From Puniceicoccaceae bacterium K14 (lineage in GTDB: Bacteria; Verrucomicrobiota; Verrucomicrobiia; Opitutales; Opitutaceae): a DNA stretch of 34,569 bases. Below are positions 33,347 to 34,569 of the stretch, in pieces (within the stretch, counting starts at the first letter, position 1; every line of letters starts with the position of its first letter). The stretch is taken from assembly GCA_022538095.1 (NCBI GenBank), contig JAKYXN010000056.1, forward strand, positions 1 through 34,569, written 5' to 3'. A program made the translations under genes and the position numbers. The notes below the pieces were generated by a model. It worked only from the letters and a program-made list of their open reading frames with translations. It had not been told where the DNA came from and did no database searches.

Positions 33347-34569
33347 ATGTTTAATAAGCCACTCTTGAAAAATGCTCTCAGCTTAACTGGGTTCGCATGC
33401 GTTTTGTTGATAGCTGTTTTGAGTCGTCTAGGACTTGCCGAAAGTTTGGATAACGCTCCTGTAGAGGTGTTTAAGGAAATCTCTATCGGCGACTCTGTTG
33501 ATGGTGATTCGATCTATCGTGCAGAGAGCGATTCCTTCGAGAGTACGGTCAATGGAGTGAATTTGGATCCAACGAAAGACAACTTGCAGTACATATATTA
33601 TAGGGTTGTCGGTGACTCTTCGATTGAAGCGCAGGTATCGAGCCTGATCAATGAGAATGAAGCCTCCTTTGCAGGTGTTATGTACCGTGAAAGTCTCGCT
33701 CCCGGTTCGGTGATGGTATCAAGTTTGACTTCCCGCAGTATGGGGTCTACATCAATTTTTAGAAAAATAGTAGGGGAAGCTAGACAGACTAAAGCCCTTA
33801 GTGGATACAATGCCCCCGCGTATGTCCGTCTCGTGAGGAAAGGCGATATTTTTAGCTCCTATGTATCTCTCGATGGGATGGGGTGGAAGCTTATTGCGAC
33901 CGAAAAAATCCCAATGTCAGAGAACGTATACATCGGGTTAGCCCTTTCGGCGGACGTGGAATCTCTTGCCAGCTATGACGATGTTCAGATTTTTCCTCTG
34001 GATTTTGGAAAGTCAGATACGGAAGGGCTCGATGCAGGCTTCCAAGAACAAAGTGTGCCAAGCTTTATGCTTTCTTCTGGAGTGGAAAACGTGCGTATTA
34101 CAATGAAAAATACAGGAGAGGAGCCTTGGAGTAATCTTGAGGGATATAGCCTTACGTACATAGGAGATAATCCAAACCCATGGTCTGTTGACGAAGTTTC
34201 CCTTTCCCCTCTTTCAATATTAGAAAAGGGAGATACTTATACGTTTGATTTCGATCTCAAAGCCCCTGCGGAAGCAGGTAGTTATCCGGTGGAGTTTAGA
34301 ATGTCCGATGGTGAGGCGTTTTTTGGCCAAGCAAGTGAGCGGAAATATGTAAATATTGTTGATATCGAATCAGTTGCAGCTTCATTGCACTCATCAGAAT
34401 TTTTATCGTCAAGCTCTTCACGCTTTGAGTCCTTAGTTCTTTCACGTCAGGACAAAGGCGCTCAATCCAACGGCGCTACTACTTGGCACACCGAGGACAA
34501 GGTTCGCGTTGGCGGCTCCGGCAATGGCGTGGATGCGGCGATGGTTATACCGTTCGCTCTTCCCGCTTT
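33347..34569 (+). CDS. Large secreted protein with DUF1349-like and NBR1-Ig-like domains (3' end outside window)
   Basis: The frame runs open from the ATG at 33347 to the window end: 407 codons without a stop. It starts with a signal peptide (about 1-31, FACVLLIAVLSRLGLAES). Residues about 43-216 resemble DUF1349/concanavalin-like lectin modules: FAGVMYRESLAPGSVMVSS, AYVRLVRKGDIFSSYVSLDG and VYIGLALSADVESLASYDDV. Residues about 235-336 resemble the NBR1-like Ig domain (ITMKNTGEEPWS, then APAEAGSYPVEFRMSDGEAFFG). The visible tail (TEDKVRVGGSGNGVDAAMVIPF) probably begins another beta-rich domain. Such proteins are usually extracellular and may bind carbohydrate. An in-frame TAA at 33305 and no other start codon fix the ATG. 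No Shine-Dalgarno sequence is seen. Confidence 0.85.
   Translation, partial: MFNKPLLKNALSLTGFACVLLIAVLSRLGLAESLDNAPVEVFKEISIGDSVDGDSIYRAESDSFESTVNGVNLDPTKDNLQYIYYRVVGDSSIEAQVSSLINENEASFAGVMYRESLAPGSVMVSSLTSRSMGSTSIFRKIVGEARQTKALSGYNAPAYVRLVRKGDIFSSYVSLDGMGWKLIATEKIPMSENVYIGLALSADVESLASYDDVQIFPLDFGKSDTEGLDAGFQEQSVPSFMLSSGVENVRITMKNTGEEPWSNLEGYSLTYIGDNPNPWSVDEVSLSPLSILEKGDTYTFDFDLKAPAEAGSYPVEFRMSDGEAFFGQASERKYVNIVDIESVAASLHSSEFLSSSSSRFESLVLSRQDKGAQSNGATTWHTEDKVRVGGSGNGVDAAMVIPFALPA

Noticed and set aside
1-34569. tRNA, rRNA, CRISPR, prophage, transposase or defence genes
   Set aside because: I looked for clover-leaf-like sequence, regular short repeats and the usual protein families on both strands and found none.

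Overview
The window looks like ordinary chromosome from a Gram-negative, LPS-bearing bacterium. The gene mix is an LpxR-type lipid A deacylase, a TamA/TamB pair, FabV enoyl reductase, a DsbD/ScsB-type reductase, ankyrin and TonB-C-like periplasmic proteins, a TPR histidine kinase with a LytTR regulator, and a DUF1349/NBR1-Ig secreted protein. This fits a marine Verrucomicrobiota of the Opitutae type best; the assignment is an inference from gene content, not a database match. Many genes lack an obvious Shine-Dalgarno sequence. No rRNA, tRNA, CRISPR array, phage gene or transposase was seen.

Layout. 1-91: truncated copy of a small inverted-repeat element. 144-5441: a YycJ/WalJ-like metallo-beta-lactamase-fold nuclease divergent from a full-length Lhr helicase. 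5463-7597 (minus): translationally coupled YjgN-like (DUF898) membrane protein and M48 metalloprotease. 7754-10879: LpxR-like deacylase (plus), D-aminoacyl-tRNA deacylase and FabV (minus), and a possible 31-residue membrane miniprotein (minus). 10940-13741: DsbD-family electron transporter followed by a secreted peroxiredoxin-like protein, closed by a strong terminator. 13820-14626 (minus): NudC-type NADH pyrophosphatase.

14765-22649 is an end-to-end overlapping operon: M3 oligopeptidase, TamB-like protein (GTG start overlapping the peptidase stop) and TamA-like Omp85 barrel (ATG overlapping the TamB stop). 22918-25239 encodes a secreted ankyrin-repeat protein ending in two TonB-C-like domains. 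25558-28865 (minus) is a TPR sensor kinase and its LytTR response regulator, followed by a terminator. 29018-29182 is a complete 165-bp MITE-like element with perfect 18-bp terminal inverted repeats, inserted at a TA next to the stop of an SNF2-family helicase (29187-31667, minus).

The right end is gene-poor: 31668-32402 holds clustered stem-loops and no convincing gene. A small secreted TonB-C-like protein (minus) follows, then a 560-bp AT-rich intergenic stretch. The last gene is a large secreted protein that starts at 33347 and runs off the window with no stop.

The most interesting items are the inverted MITE pair, the ankyrin/double-TonB-C protein together with the second stand-alone TonB-C protein, the peptidase-TamB-TamA coupling, and a row of four TTGYGA motifs ahead of the lpxR-like gene. 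Nothing here looks like a defence island or other clearly new multi-gene system.
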